A program made the position numbers and the translations under genes. From positions 434,001-498,000 of the forward strand of contig NZ_CP159289.1 of NCBI RefSeq assembly GCF_040448675.1: 64,000 nt of DNA, given 5' to 3'. The DNA is from Dyadobacter sp. 676 (lineage in GTDB: Bacteria; Bacteroidota; Bacteroidia; Cytophagales; Spirosomataceae). Of the stretch, positions 9,003 to 17,723 are shown one piece after another. Numbering within the stretch: position 1 is the stretch's first letter; each line of letters begins with the position of its first letter. The notes under the pieces were generated by a model. It did not search any database. It was given only the letters and a program-made list of their open reading frames with translations, and was not told the DNA's origin.

Positions 9003-9603
9003 ATGAATTTAAACCAAAAGCAGGTACCGTGCAACAAAATACCGGTTTTGTGCTATTGGGATTTAAGCTCACTAAAAAGGGAGCGTTCCCCGGAAAATTG
9101 CCGGGCCATAAGAAGGGCGTCTTCTTCTCATCATTACCACAAAAACAGCGCCACGCCCGGTATTGGCTACAAGGAGTCGGTCGAGCATGCGTTATGTTAC
9201 GGATGGACCGACAGCAAGGCCATCAGGCGCGACGGGGAAAGTTTTTACCTCACATTCACGAAGCCGTAACCCCAAAAGCAAATGGAGCATTCGTGAACAA
9301 AGAACGCGCCGCACGGATGGCGGCCGCCGGCCTTATGCGGCCCGAAGGCCAGGCGATGATCGGTCTCGCGAAGAAATACGCACCTGGGATGCATTCGAAA
9401 CTGCCGGTAATCTCCGACGACTTGCAAAAGCATTCGACGCCAACCCGACCGCATTCAGGAACTTCGACAAATTCGCCCCGTCGCCCAAGCGGCCGATCCT
9501 GGAATGGATTTTGAATGCCAAAAAGCCGGAAACCCGTGAAAGGCGCATTGCCCGGTCGGTGGGAATGGCCGCCCGCAACGAACCCGCCAACCACCCTCGT
9601 TGA
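9003..9603 (+). pseudogene. YdeI/OmpD-associated family gene, broken by several frameshifts
   Basis: Homology to the YdeI/OmpD-associated family is clear but is spread over all three forward frames. The pieces are HKKGVFF (about 9107-9127), YHKNSATPGIGYKESVEHAL then CYGWTDSK (about 9133-9220), RNPKSKWS (about 9264-9287), NKERAARMAAAGLMRPEGQA (about 9296-9354) and TWDAFETAGNLRRLAKAFDA through KKPETRERRIARSVGMAAR (about 9380-9583). Order and spacing fit one gene of about 195 codons. Three junctions need one base removed (about 9128, 9263, 9289) and one needs a base added (about 9376). It is either a decaying gene or an error-dense stretch of assembly; I cannot tell which. Start uncertain. Confidence 0.8.
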
Positions 9604-9635
9604 GCACATACGAAGGCACACGCTAGTAAGACGCT

Positions 9636-10175
9636 ATGAAAAAACCCGGATATCATTTTAAACCCGTCGACCTTAAAACCTGGCCCGATTTGGAAAGGCT
9701 TTTTGAGGAAAAAGGCGGTCCGAAATATTGCTGGTGTATGGCCTGGCGCGAAATCGACACCGCGTTGCGCAACGACAGCAATGCCAAGAAGAACGCATTG
9801 AAAAGCCAGGTCGGTCACCAAATTCCCGTCGGCCTCATCGGTTACCATGGCGACGAGCCGGTGGCCTGGTGTTCCGTTGGTCCGCGTGAGAGCTTTCGTA
9901 ACCTTGGTGGCGACCCCAGCCTCGAAAACGTTTGGTCGATCACCTGTTTCTTCGTTCGCCGGGACCACCGCAAGCAGCGTCTTACGGAACAAATGATCGT
10001 AGAAGCCATGCATTACGCCAAAACGCAAGGCGCCAGGCACCTGGAAGCCTATCCTGTCGATTCCGACTCGCCGAGTTACCGCTTCATGGGATTCAGGCCA
10101 CTGTTTGAAAAAATGGGTTTCGAATACCGGCAAAAAGCGGGTTCCCGGCGGTATGTGATGGTTGTTGGTCTCTAA
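9636..10175 (+). CDS. GNAT-family N-acetyltransferase
   Basis: A 179-residue GNAT protein. The acetyl-CoA-binding strand-loop-helix is at about residues 102-130 (WSITCFFVRRDHRKQRLTEQ). The N-terminal GGPKYCWCMAWRE (about 29-41) is typical of a small GNAT subgroup with a conserved Cys-x-Cys. The C-terminal strand GFRPLFEKMGFEY closes the fold. The substrate is unknown. It begins 32 bp after the broken YdeI-like gene on the same strand. Confidence 0.85.
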   Translation: MKKPGYHFKPVDLKTWPDLERLFEEKGGPKYCWCMAWREIDTALRNDSNAKKNALKSQVGHQIPVGLIGYHGDEPVAWCSVGPRESFRNLGGDPSLENVWSITCFFVRRDHRKQRLTEQMIVEAMHYAKTQGARHLEAYPVDSDSPSYRFMGFRPLFEKMGFEYRQKAGSRRYVMVVGL

Positions 10176-10226
10176 AAAACTTCCGCATCAGAACATCTGC
10201 ATCCCTGAAACTCTCCCGGCTATTAA

Positions 10227-10259
10227 TACCTTTGTTCGGAATAGTTAAATTATTCCGAA
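10227..10259 (+). promoter_or_regulatory. TAnnTTTG promoter followed by a perfect inverted repeat
   Basis: TACCTTTG at 10227-10234 matches the Bacteroidota -7 element. Directly after it is a perfect 9-bp inverted repeat (TTCGGAATA at 10235-10243, TATTCCGAA at 10251-10259, 7-base spacer). The predicted transcription start falls inside the repeat, so it could be an operator or a 5' UTR hairpin. It supports starting the next gene at 10289. Confidence 0.55.
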
Positions 10260-10288
10260 CCAATTTTATCAAGAACGCCACATCCGCC

Positions 10289-10525
10289 ATGCCCGAAACA
10301 CACCTGACCGGCCTCCAAAAACGCGCTTCGAAGTACATCAACAAAGCTATTTCCTACCAGATACGGCCGGGAGAAGTGATCGAAGGCTACTTCTCGGGAT
10401 TCGACCCGAATTCCATCGACAGGGCGGTGATACAGCTATCGAATGCGGCAGACAAAACAACGTTACCGCTAATGACCGTTTTGAACTATTTCGAGGGAAT
10501 CGAAGACGAAGAAGCAGATTCATAA
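10289..10525 (+). CDS. Small protein of unknown function (78 aa)
   Basis: I do not recognise a family. MPETHLTGLQKRASKYINKA is followed by a short beta-rich segment (GEVIEGYFSGFDPNSIDRAV) and an acidic tail (GIEDEEADS). There is no signal peptide and no membrane segment. The ATG at 10289 is preferred over an upstream in-frame TTG at 10232, because a promoter and inverted repeat occupy 10227-10259. The hairpin-repeat element begins about 95 bp downstream. Normal codon use and a clear promoter suggest a real gene. Confidence 0.62.
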   Translation: MPETHLTGLQKRASKYINKAISYQIRPGEVIEGYFSGFDPNSIDRAVIQLSNAADKTTLPLMTVLNYFEGIEDEEADS

Positions 10526-10620
10526 TTTACGAATTTTCATTCCATATTCCCGGCAATCATTCAAATACCGGCAAATTGCCTGCATTCTGCTTCTCCGATT
10601 GCCTCCATTTACCCATAACA

Positions 10621-11010
10621 TATTCTTGCGGTGCGCTGCACCTTACCTCGATAATTGTTCCTTATCTACAAATATTGCGGTGCGCTGCACCTTACCTCGA
10701 TAATTGTTCCTTATCTACAAATATTGCGGTGCGCTGCACCTTAGGTTGCTTATTGTTCCATATGCTACAAATCTTCCGGCGCTCTGCGCCTGCATTTTAC
10801 AAAGGCGCAAACCCCGTCTCCCAATGCCGCATTTTACGCAGAACATAATTCTTGCGGTGCGCTGCACCTTACTTTGCTTGTTGTTCCATATGCTGCAAAT
10901 CTTGCGGCGCTCTATGCCTACATTGCCAAAAGACGCAGAGCGCCGCAAAATTTGTAGATTAAATCGCGCCGATCAGGAAGGTGATTAAGGTGCAGCGCAC
11001 CGTAAGAATA
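10621..11010. repeat. Hairpin-repeat array with inverted ends (REP/BIME-like)
   Basis: A 390-bp non-coding array in the 578-bp gap between two genes. Six direct units start with TTGCGG or TTCCGG at 10626, 10675, 10724, 10774, 10852 and 10902; four of the five spacings are 49-50 bp. Each unit holds a short stem-loop: GGTGC-gct-GCACC in some units and GGCGC-tct-GCGCC in another, so the changed stem base is matched on the other arm. Toward the right end copies are inverted, and the outermost ends (10621-10645 and 10986-11010) are inverted repeats agreeing at 24 of 25 positions. Short open frames across it are repeat translations, not genes. Confidence 0.82.
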
Positions 11011-11103
11011 TACATCATCGCTCAAAGCCGAAGCCAGGTGGTCAAATTTTCGCTTCGGCCGACGCATGCGGATGACTGGCACCATGCCGGAGCTTCGCGT
11101 CAG

Positions 11104-14100
11104 CTATTTCTTCGTCAATGGCACTTGCGCCGTTGTTCGCAGGTAGGCGATCAAATCGGTTACCTCTTTGTCCGAAAGATTATCCAGCAATCCGGTCGGC
11201 ATCATCGACGAAGGTGTTACTTCCCGCGTCTGGATGTCCGATTTGTTGATATTGACCGCTTCCTGGCCTACAATGCGTAATGTGAGTTGCCGGTCGGTTT
11301 CTTTGGCGACGTTGCCTACATACGTGCGCCCGTCGCGGGTAGTGACTACGACCATTTTATAGTCGTCCTGAATTTCGCCGCTCGGATCAAGAATGTTTCC
11401 GAGGAGATAATCGAGGTTGGCGCGGTTGGAACCGGTGAGCTCCGGGCCGATAGTACCGCCTTCGCCGTAAAGCTTATGGCAGGGGGGCGCAAGTGCGCTG
11501 GAATACGAGGCGCCCCTGGGTTTTGCTGGCTTCGGCTACGGCCTTGTCGGTGAGCAGGGCACGGTATTTTTTGTACGCCTTTTCATCGAATGCGACGTGG
11601 TCGATCGGCCCCCACACTTCCACGAAACCGCTGCCTACCACCCTCCTGAGCTGGCGGGCAACGTATGTCGGGATGTCCTTTTTAGGAATGATATTCTTCG
11701 AAATGGCCTGTGTCAGCATCCAGCCTGATTTCGGGCGCGACGCCAGGGTTTGCACGGCTTCGGATTTCTCCTGTGCATTGAATTTCGGATAAGCGTCGAT
11801 GAGCTGCTTCGCTAACGGCTCGCTGTCGTAACCAGCCACAGCACGGATGGCTTCCAGGCGTAAAGCATTGTCGTTCAGCAGCGCGGGAAGCTCGTTAGCA
11901 AGTTCGGGACGTTGCCGGGCGGCAAGAGACTGCAAGGCCTTTTTGCGTTCCGCTAATGCGGCCGATTTGCTTTTCAATGTGGCTAATGCGGTTTTCGCGG
12001 ATTCGGTGTCGCCGAAATGCCGGCCAAGGTCGGCTGCCAGTTGAGCGGTCGGTTTGCCGGCTTGTTTGAGTTTAGCGTAAACCGCGTTCCAGTTTTCGGG
12101 TGTTTTAATGTCCGTGCGGCCTTCTAGCCCGTCGCGCATACCGGTAAGGAAATCGATGCGGTTCGTCGCGGATTTACCGAGCACGGCGACTAATGTACTA
12201 ATCTGATCCGCATCAACCAGTCGACGCGCAACGAACTGGGTTACCATCGGGATTTTACTGGCGGCCGCCAGTTCCAGCGCTTTGGACGGATTGTCCTTCA
12301 CCAATGGTTCAACGCCGAACCAGATCATTTTAGGCAGATTGTGATCTCCGGCGTCCTCTGCGTGGGTAAGCAGGCCTTTTGCGATGCGCCATTTCGCGTC
12401 TTCGCCGAGCCGCTGCAGCGCCGAGGCCAGGTAGAGCCGCACTACGGGCGACGGGTCATTCATCGCCATTTGCGCGAAATCGCTGATAACGTCCGTAGCA
12501 GGCCGCGCATCCTCGCAGAGAAACTGGATCGCCCAGGCGCGCACGTGAGCATCCGTGTCGGTCAGTGCCTGTTTCAAAGCAGCGTTACTCAGATTATCAG
12601 TCACTTTCAATGCCCACATAGCCCGCAGGCGGTTGTCGGTATTGTCTTTGGATTGGAATAATGCATCGAGTTTTTGTACTGCATCCGGGGCTATTTTTCC
12701 ACCTGCGGCCCGACTTTGCAGGATCACCCGCGCACGACGGGCGTGCCATTCGCTTTTGCTGGTTTGCAATGCGGCGAGTTCAGCGTCCGTGAATTTGTTC
12801 AGGTCCCCGTAGCGGCCTTTCCAGTTTTCGGCGAGAGAGTTTTGGGGCATTACCCTGAAAATCCGGCCTGTTTCCGAGTTCAGCACATCCGAACCGCAAA
12901 TGTCGGCGTCGTGCCAGTCGAGAATATACATGCCTCCCTCGCGCCCTATTTCCATGCTGAAACCGACCCATTGGGCATTGTTGGCCATCAGGAAATCGTC
13001 GCTGTGCTTGCCGGTAAAGCCGGACCCTTTCGGGATCAATGCGTCGGACAGAATGCCGTGCTCGTGGATGTTGGCCATGAACAGCTTGCCGCGCTCGGTG
13101 GCCGCGAATGCGTCGGAAAGGTAAATGCGCGCCCCACCGTGCGCCGAGCGGTGGGTATGGTCGGAGATGGTTTTGATATCGTTATAAACATACGGGTTGA
13201 AATGCTGCCCGCCCTGCCGGTGATAAATGCCGCCGGGCACTACATGCCACAAATGCGGGATTACGCAGGCGGTGATAAAAAGCTGGCCTTTCGCGTCGTA
13301 ATCGATCCCCCAGGGATTGCTGAAACCGTGTGCAACCACTTCGAATTTCTGCCTGGTGGGGTGGTACCGCCATACGCCGCCATTGATATCGACACCATTC
13401 TCGACCTCGATATTTTCTGGAAACGGGTCGTTATGCTTGTATAATTTACCTTTTCCAACCGGTCTGCCCACTTTGGAAGGCGTCGCAAAGCCCTGCAAGC
13501 CATAGAGCCAGCCATCCGGTCCCCAGTGGAAACTGTTGAGCGTCTCGTGCCGGTCGCGGATACCCCAGCCGGTGAGGCGTACCTCGATATCCTCCGTATC
13601 GGCCTTGTCGTCGCCGTTTTTGTCGGGCACAAAAAGAAGGTTAGGCGGGGCCCCCACGAACACGCCGCCAAAACCAACCGCCAGTGCCGCCGGAAACGCA
13701 ATGCCTTCCATAAACACCTTCCTGCTGTCGGCCACGCCGTCATGATCGGTATCTTCGAGGATCAGGATGCGGCTGGTACCTGCATTGGAAAACCCTTTCC
13801 CACGCGATTCGTAATCTTTGTTCTCGGCGATCCACATCCGGCCGCGGTCGTCCCAGCAAAATGCCATCGGCTGGGTCATCATAGGTTCCGAAGCGAATAC
13901 ATTTACCTTGTACCCCTCCTTGACGGTCATCGCCGCAACTGCCTCCTGCGGGCTCAGGAACTTGGCTTCCCTACCCTCTTTCTGCGCCAATGCCCAAAGC
14001 GCCGTGGTATTATACTGGCCGGTATTGCCAATGAATTCGCCGAATGTTTTATTCAATTCGACATCCTTGAAATCACCTGTGTACACCACCAGCTCATGCC

Positions 14101-14944
14101 TGATAATTTCGGTTTCGCCCTTTTTAATATACCAGTCGCCCTTGCGCGCACGCGCAGGGCCGGCGCCCAGCTGCCCATCCACGCGCCAGGTTTGCGGGTA
14201 ACCTTTGTTGGACGGGTGATCGAGAATCGCAATGTGTGCGAGGTCGCTGCGGCCCTCCACCCGCATACCGATATCCACCCACATGGCTGCCTGGCCTTCT
14301 GCTTTCTCGTTCTTTTGACGGGCCGCATTCACGACCGCCCCCTGAATGCCTTCTTTCCACGGCATACGTACAAACAGTCCGCCGTAATCGTATTTACCGA
14401 TGGTAACGTCCGTTTTCGCCTCGCCATTCCATTCCAGGTCGAGCAGGTATTTGCCGTCTTTTACCCGCATCGACCAGTTTTGCGTTTCGGTCATTACGGT
14501 GGTGCCGGTCGAATCGAGCAGGTCATAAACGGTCTGCCATTTGACCTCCGAACCTTTGGCCTCGATCACGCTGGCGGAGACCTTTTTCCAGTAACCATCA
14601 CCCGGATGATGGAAATAGTCGCGTCCGTTCACGCGGGTATACCCCCAGTAAATGCCTGTCTGGTGCTTGTGATGGCCGGGACTGTATTCCGTGAGCACAC
14701 CTTTGCCATCGGGTGCGACTATCGGGTGCAGATAAGGCCGAAAATCCGGTTTGGCGTTCTGTGTCAGAAGCGGTTTGGTTTCGTTGCCCCGAAAAATGCT
14801 GATGGTTTCGCCTTTGGCATCCTGAACAGCCCGCAATGTAACGTCGGGTGCCGCGACGTAATCGGACGCCGGCATTTTAGCATCATTTCCGAATTGGAAT
14901 AACACAAAAACAAACAAAAGTGGCAGCAACCTGAGCAAGTTCAT
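11104..14944 (-). CDS. Secreted PmoA-like / PVC-type dehydrogenase / HEAT / cytochrome c fusion (one frameshift)
   Basis: About 1279 residues once a single frameshift is repaired. In order: signal peptide (1-22); a DUF6807/PmoA-like domain (about 30-310, SPGHHKHQTGIYWGY); a PVC-type membrane-bound dehydrogenase beta-propeller (about 340-740, AFCWDDRGRMWIAENKDYES and WHDADICGSD); HEAT-like helical repeats (about 760-1100); and a C-terminal cytochrome c domain. The haem motif is split by an extra base in a run of six G (11482-11487, plus strand). Removing one base reads FQRTCAPCHKLYGEGGTIGP, a perfect CxxCH. Such proteins are thought to oxidise carbohydrates or alcohols outside the inner membrane and pass electrons to their own haem; the substrate is unknown. 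Confidence 0.86.
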
Positions 14945-15124
14945 GGGCGGTAGTCGTGGGTTTTAGGAATAAATTCGGATGCAATATGATCATCCCGATA
15001 TGTGGAAATAAGCAAAAAATGACCCGGAATTACTCGATTTCCAGGTGACAAGCAGTTCACCTGGCCCGAATTTGAATAGAAATTCTTAATTTAGGGTAAA
15101 CACGATCGCATCGACAGCCGCGCC

Positions 15125-16012
15125 ATGACTTCCCTCAAACTATTCATCCTCTTTGTCATGATCACCATGATGCAGCATCACGGGATCATCTATCGCACGG
15201 GTTCCCGGCGGCCTTCCGCCCTCACGCGAAATGCTATGGACGAGCTGGCAAAACCCAAAGCTGCCCATATGCTCGGCACATGGCGGATCTCGGGCGTGAG
15301 TACTACCGACCGGGGTGCGGTGCAACCCGACGGCCAGCCCGTGACGCGGCACGAGGCGGACGACAAGCGCAATATGCTGATCTCCTTCTTCCCCGACAGC
15401 ACATTTACGAGGGTAACAACGGAAGGCGAATACACCACCGGCCGCTGGGATTTCGACACCGCGGCACATACCATTTTCCTGACCTCCAACCGCAAAACCG
15501 AGGAAATAGGGGTGTTTTTCTCGTTCGCCGACAATGGTTTGCGGCTGGTTAACTTCGAATTTTCTCCGAACGAAAGCGTGTCCCTCATAGAATATGGACG
15601 CAAATTGTCGCGTCCTCAGGATGACCCTTACTTCGGAGATAACAACTGGTGGCGTATCAAACCCGACAAACCGGAAAACGACACCCAGATCCGCGCAAGG
15701 CTGCTCAATTACCTCGCCCACACGGCGTCGATCCTCAAAAGCGCCCAAATACGCGAGCAGGATTATATTTCAATGGAGTTCTCGCAGGGGATTGTGAAGC
15801 TTTACAATGTGGGGATCGGGGTGGTGAAGAAGGACAAAATCCCTGCAACCTGGCTGAGTTCGTTCTACTCGGTGGAAGAAGCGCGCAAGGCGTACGATAT
15901 GTTTGAAGATTACCTTTTTACCGGCAGGCACAAAAAATACCAGAGCGGTAACTGGGTAAGGGACGACTACAATATCCTGGTCGACATTCAGAACGGCATG
16001 AAGAAAAAGTAG
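15125..16012 (+). CDS. Lipocalin-like secreted protein of unknown function
   Basis: A 295-residue protein with a weak N-terminal hydrophobic signal (MTSLKLFILFVMITMMQHHG). Residues about 48-160 read as a lipocalin-like barrel: HMLGTWRISGVS, DSTFTRVTTEGEYTTGRWDF and TIFLTSNRKTEEIGVFFSF. Residues 165-295 are a second, mixed domain that I do not recognise, ending in a lysine run. No catalytic motif is visible. It stands alone, divergent from the large dehydrogenase fusion and convergent with the bestrophin gene. Confidence 0.65.
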   Translation: MTSLKLFILFVMITMMQHHGIIYRTGSRRPSALTRNAMDELAKPKAAHMLGTWRISGVSTTDRGAVQPDGQPVTRHEADDKRNMLISFFPDSTFTRVTTEGEYTTGRWDFDTAAHTIFLTSNRKTEEIGVFFSFADNGLRLVNFEFSPNESVSLIEYGRKLSRPQDDPYFGDNNWWRIKPDKPENDTQIRARLLNYLAHTASILKSAQIREQDYISMEFSQGIVKLYNVGIGVVKKDKIPATWLSSFYSVEEARKAYDMFEDYLFTGRHKKYQSGNWVRDDYNILVDIQNGMKKK

Positions 16013-16052
16013 GAATCGTTTGCGCGAAACGTTGCCTGCACGAATTAAATAC

Positions 16053-16101
16053 CTTCGGCCGGCCCGTACCGCAAATATTGTGCGGTACGGGCCGGCCGAA
16101 G
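16053..16101. terminator. Strong bidirectional hairpin (21-bp perfect arms)
   Basis: A perfect 21-bp GC-rich inverted repeat (16053-16073 and 16081-16101) with a 7-base loop lies between the convergent lipocalin-like and bestrophin genes. A second, smaller inverted repeat (GCCGGTGC at 16112-16119, GCACCGGC at 16134-16141) follows, just before the bestrophin stop codon. No long T run follows the first hairpin. Confidence 0.7.
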
Positions 16102-16149
16102 CGTGCAAATAGCCGGTGCCAAACGGGAGCTTCGCACCGGCATTACATC

Positions 16150-17058
16150 TTACAAAATGTAGAATGTTTCGGGCTGAAAAGCCTGCGGCACGTGCTTGTC
16201 CCGCATCATCTGTTTCAGGTCGCGCTCGATATTCCGCGAGATCGACAGCACGGGTGTGTCGGTCGGCTTGTTCTCGAACGGGTCCTGCAAATGGATCGCC
16301 ATTTTTTCGATCAGAAAGAAGCAGGCGGTGATAACCACCAGCACGGGCACCATCAGGAAACCGAACAGCTGCACCAGCCCGAACGGAAGCAAAAGAATGA
16401 AGAAGTGTAATGCGAGATGGATGTAAAGGCTGTACGTCGACGGGAAAACTGTATTCTTGATCCGCTCCGACTTACCCATATGGTCGCACAGGCGCGTCAG
16501 CGTCTGGTCGAGTTCCACTTGCTGGTAAGGGTTTAGCCAACCTTGTTTCAATGCATTGTTCAGATCGCGCGCATGCAACTGCACAAGCCCGACGTGCTTG
16601 TTATCAAAGTCTTTCAGGTATTCCAGTTCTTCTTCCGACACAAACTTGCTGATCATCGGCATCGGGTCGTCCTTGCGCAGGCCCTTACCCAATGCGTAAC
16701 ACCAGGCGATCTGACGTTTGATCATCCTTTTTTTGAAGCCGTCGATACGCTCCGGGTCCAGCGGGTCTTCCATCAGGGAGAGAATTTGCCGTGCAAATGT
16801 CCGTGAGTCGTTCACAATGGCGCCCCAGATGATCCGGGCTTCCCACCAGCGGTCGTAAGCCTGGTTGGAACGGAATGCGAGGAGCAGCGAGATGATCGTA
16901 CCAAGCACGCTGTGTACCGTCATCGGGATCGAAATGTTGGTAATATGAAAGTTCTGGTAAATGACCTCGATCGCAATGCCGTAGACGGTCACAAACATGA
17001 TTTCGTATTTGATCTTACCGAAAATATAACGGATGGGAATATTTTTTTTGAGAAGCAT
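16150..17058 (-). CDS. Bestrophin-family anion channel
   Basis: A 302-residue bestrophin (formerly UPF0187). The family signature is clear at about residues 61-85: LAFRSNQAYDRWWEARIIWG, then VNDSRTFARQI. Hydrophobic helices lie at about 20-40, 46-62 and 210-250 (LALHFFILLLPFGLVQLFGF). Bacterial bestrophins form pentameric ion channels in the inner membrane. It is followed by a low-complexity tail with VLSISRNIERDLKQMM. A universal-stress-protein-like gene lies 54 bp upstream on the same strand, so the two are probably co-transcribed. Confidence 0.92.
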   Translation of the reverse strand: MLLKKNIPIRYIFGKIKYEIMFVTVYGIAIEVIYQNFHITNISIPMTVHSVLGTIISLLLAFRSNQAYDRWWEARIIWGAIVNDSRTFARQILSLMEDPLDPERIDGFKKRMIKRQIAWCYALGKGLRKDDPMPMISKFVSEEELEYLKDFDNKHVGLVQLHARDLNNALKQGWLNPYQQVELDQTLTRLCDHMGKSERIKNTVFPSTYSLYIHLALHFFILLLPFGLVQLFGFLMVPVLVVITACFFLIEKMAIHLQDPFENKPTDTPVLSISRNIERDLKQMMRDKHVPQAFQPETFYIL

Positions 17059-17112
17059 AATGCACTAATCTTTAACCTTTTTCACAATCTCATTTTCTAA
17101 AAACTCGGCGGC

Positions 17113-17571
17113 CTACCGGTAGCTTCCCATGTCGGCCAGCGACGACACGCGGATCATGTCGGTATTGATCATCGTATACCCTGTCTTTTTCAGCACCGGC
17201 AATGCATCCAGACTACTTTTGGTAAGCCTGGGAATGCCATATTGCTCCGAATAGGCTATAAAATCGGTTTCATAGTATTCCAGGAAATTCTTCAAAAGAG
17301 CCAGCTTGTTGCCGTAGAAGAAGTCGACCTTGACGCTGGCTAATTCGGGATACGCATCCTTCAACATCCCGCATTCCTGCCAGAATTCCTCCGGTACCAA
17401 TTCATACTCCTTTTCACGGTAGGTCGAAAAGAGCAGGTCCTGGATGTCGTCGGCCACGTGGAAAAGGTGGGTAAAAATCACGCGAACCTCGTCACGGATG
17501 TCCCTCACAACGGCTTCGGCAATCTGGATGCCCTCATTCGTAAAGTCGGTAGGTATCACCACTGTTTTCAT
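17113..17571 (-). CDS. Divergent universal stress protein-like protein
   Basis: A 152-residue single-domain protein starting MKTVVIPTDFTNEGIQIAEA, the beta1-alpha1 region of the UspA fold; DFFYGNKLALLKNFLEYYE matches the middle of the fold. The usual ATP-binding glycine signature (G-2x-G-9x-G-S/T) is not visible, so it probably does not bind ATP in the normal way. It lies between the bestrophin gene (54 bp downstream) and the two-component genes. Three 20-bp tandem repeats lie 90-149 bp upstream of its start codon. Confidence 0.72.
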   Translation of the reverse strand: MKTVVIPTDFTNEGIQIAEAVVRDIRDEVRVIFTHLFHVADDIQDLLFSTYREKEYELVPEEFWQECGMLKDAYPELASVKVDFFYGNKLALLKNFLEYYETDFIAYSEQYGIPRLTKSSLDALPVLKKTGYTMINTDMIRVSSLADMGSYR

Positions 17572-17660
17572 AAAAATGCTGTCTCGTTAGTTAACAAAGT
17601 GTTGATAATCAATTAACAATGCAATGTTACGACCAAGACATTAGCCCTGATTAAGAGCTA

Positions 17661-17720
17661 CATTATAATGTGGTGAGAGACTTATTAAAATGGGATGAGA
17701 ATATTAAAATCGGATAAGAG
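17661..17720. promoter_or_regulatory. Three tandem 20-bp imperfect direct repeats, possible regulator site
   Basis: Units are CATTATAATGTGGTGAGAGA (17661-17680), CTTATTAAAATGGGATGAGA (17681-17700) and ATATTAAAATCGGATAAGAG (17701-17720). The array sits in the 152-bp gap between the kinase stop codon and the stress-protein start, upstream of the latter. OmpR-family regulators commonly bind direct repeats, and an OmpR-type regulator is encoded just upstream. A role as its binding site is inferred. Confidence 0.5.
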
Positions 17721-17723
17721 GTC

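Noticed and set aside
10576..10988. Several short open frames on both strands rich in Cys, Leu, His and Arg
   Set aside because: They are translations of the 49-50-bp hairpin repeats in different frames. No start site, promoter or family supports any of them.
13526..14902. A 458-codon open frame on the plus strand
   Set aside because: It lies antisense within the large dehydrogenase fusion. The minus-strand product has recognisable domains throughout; the plus-strand one has none and reflects GC-rich third positions.
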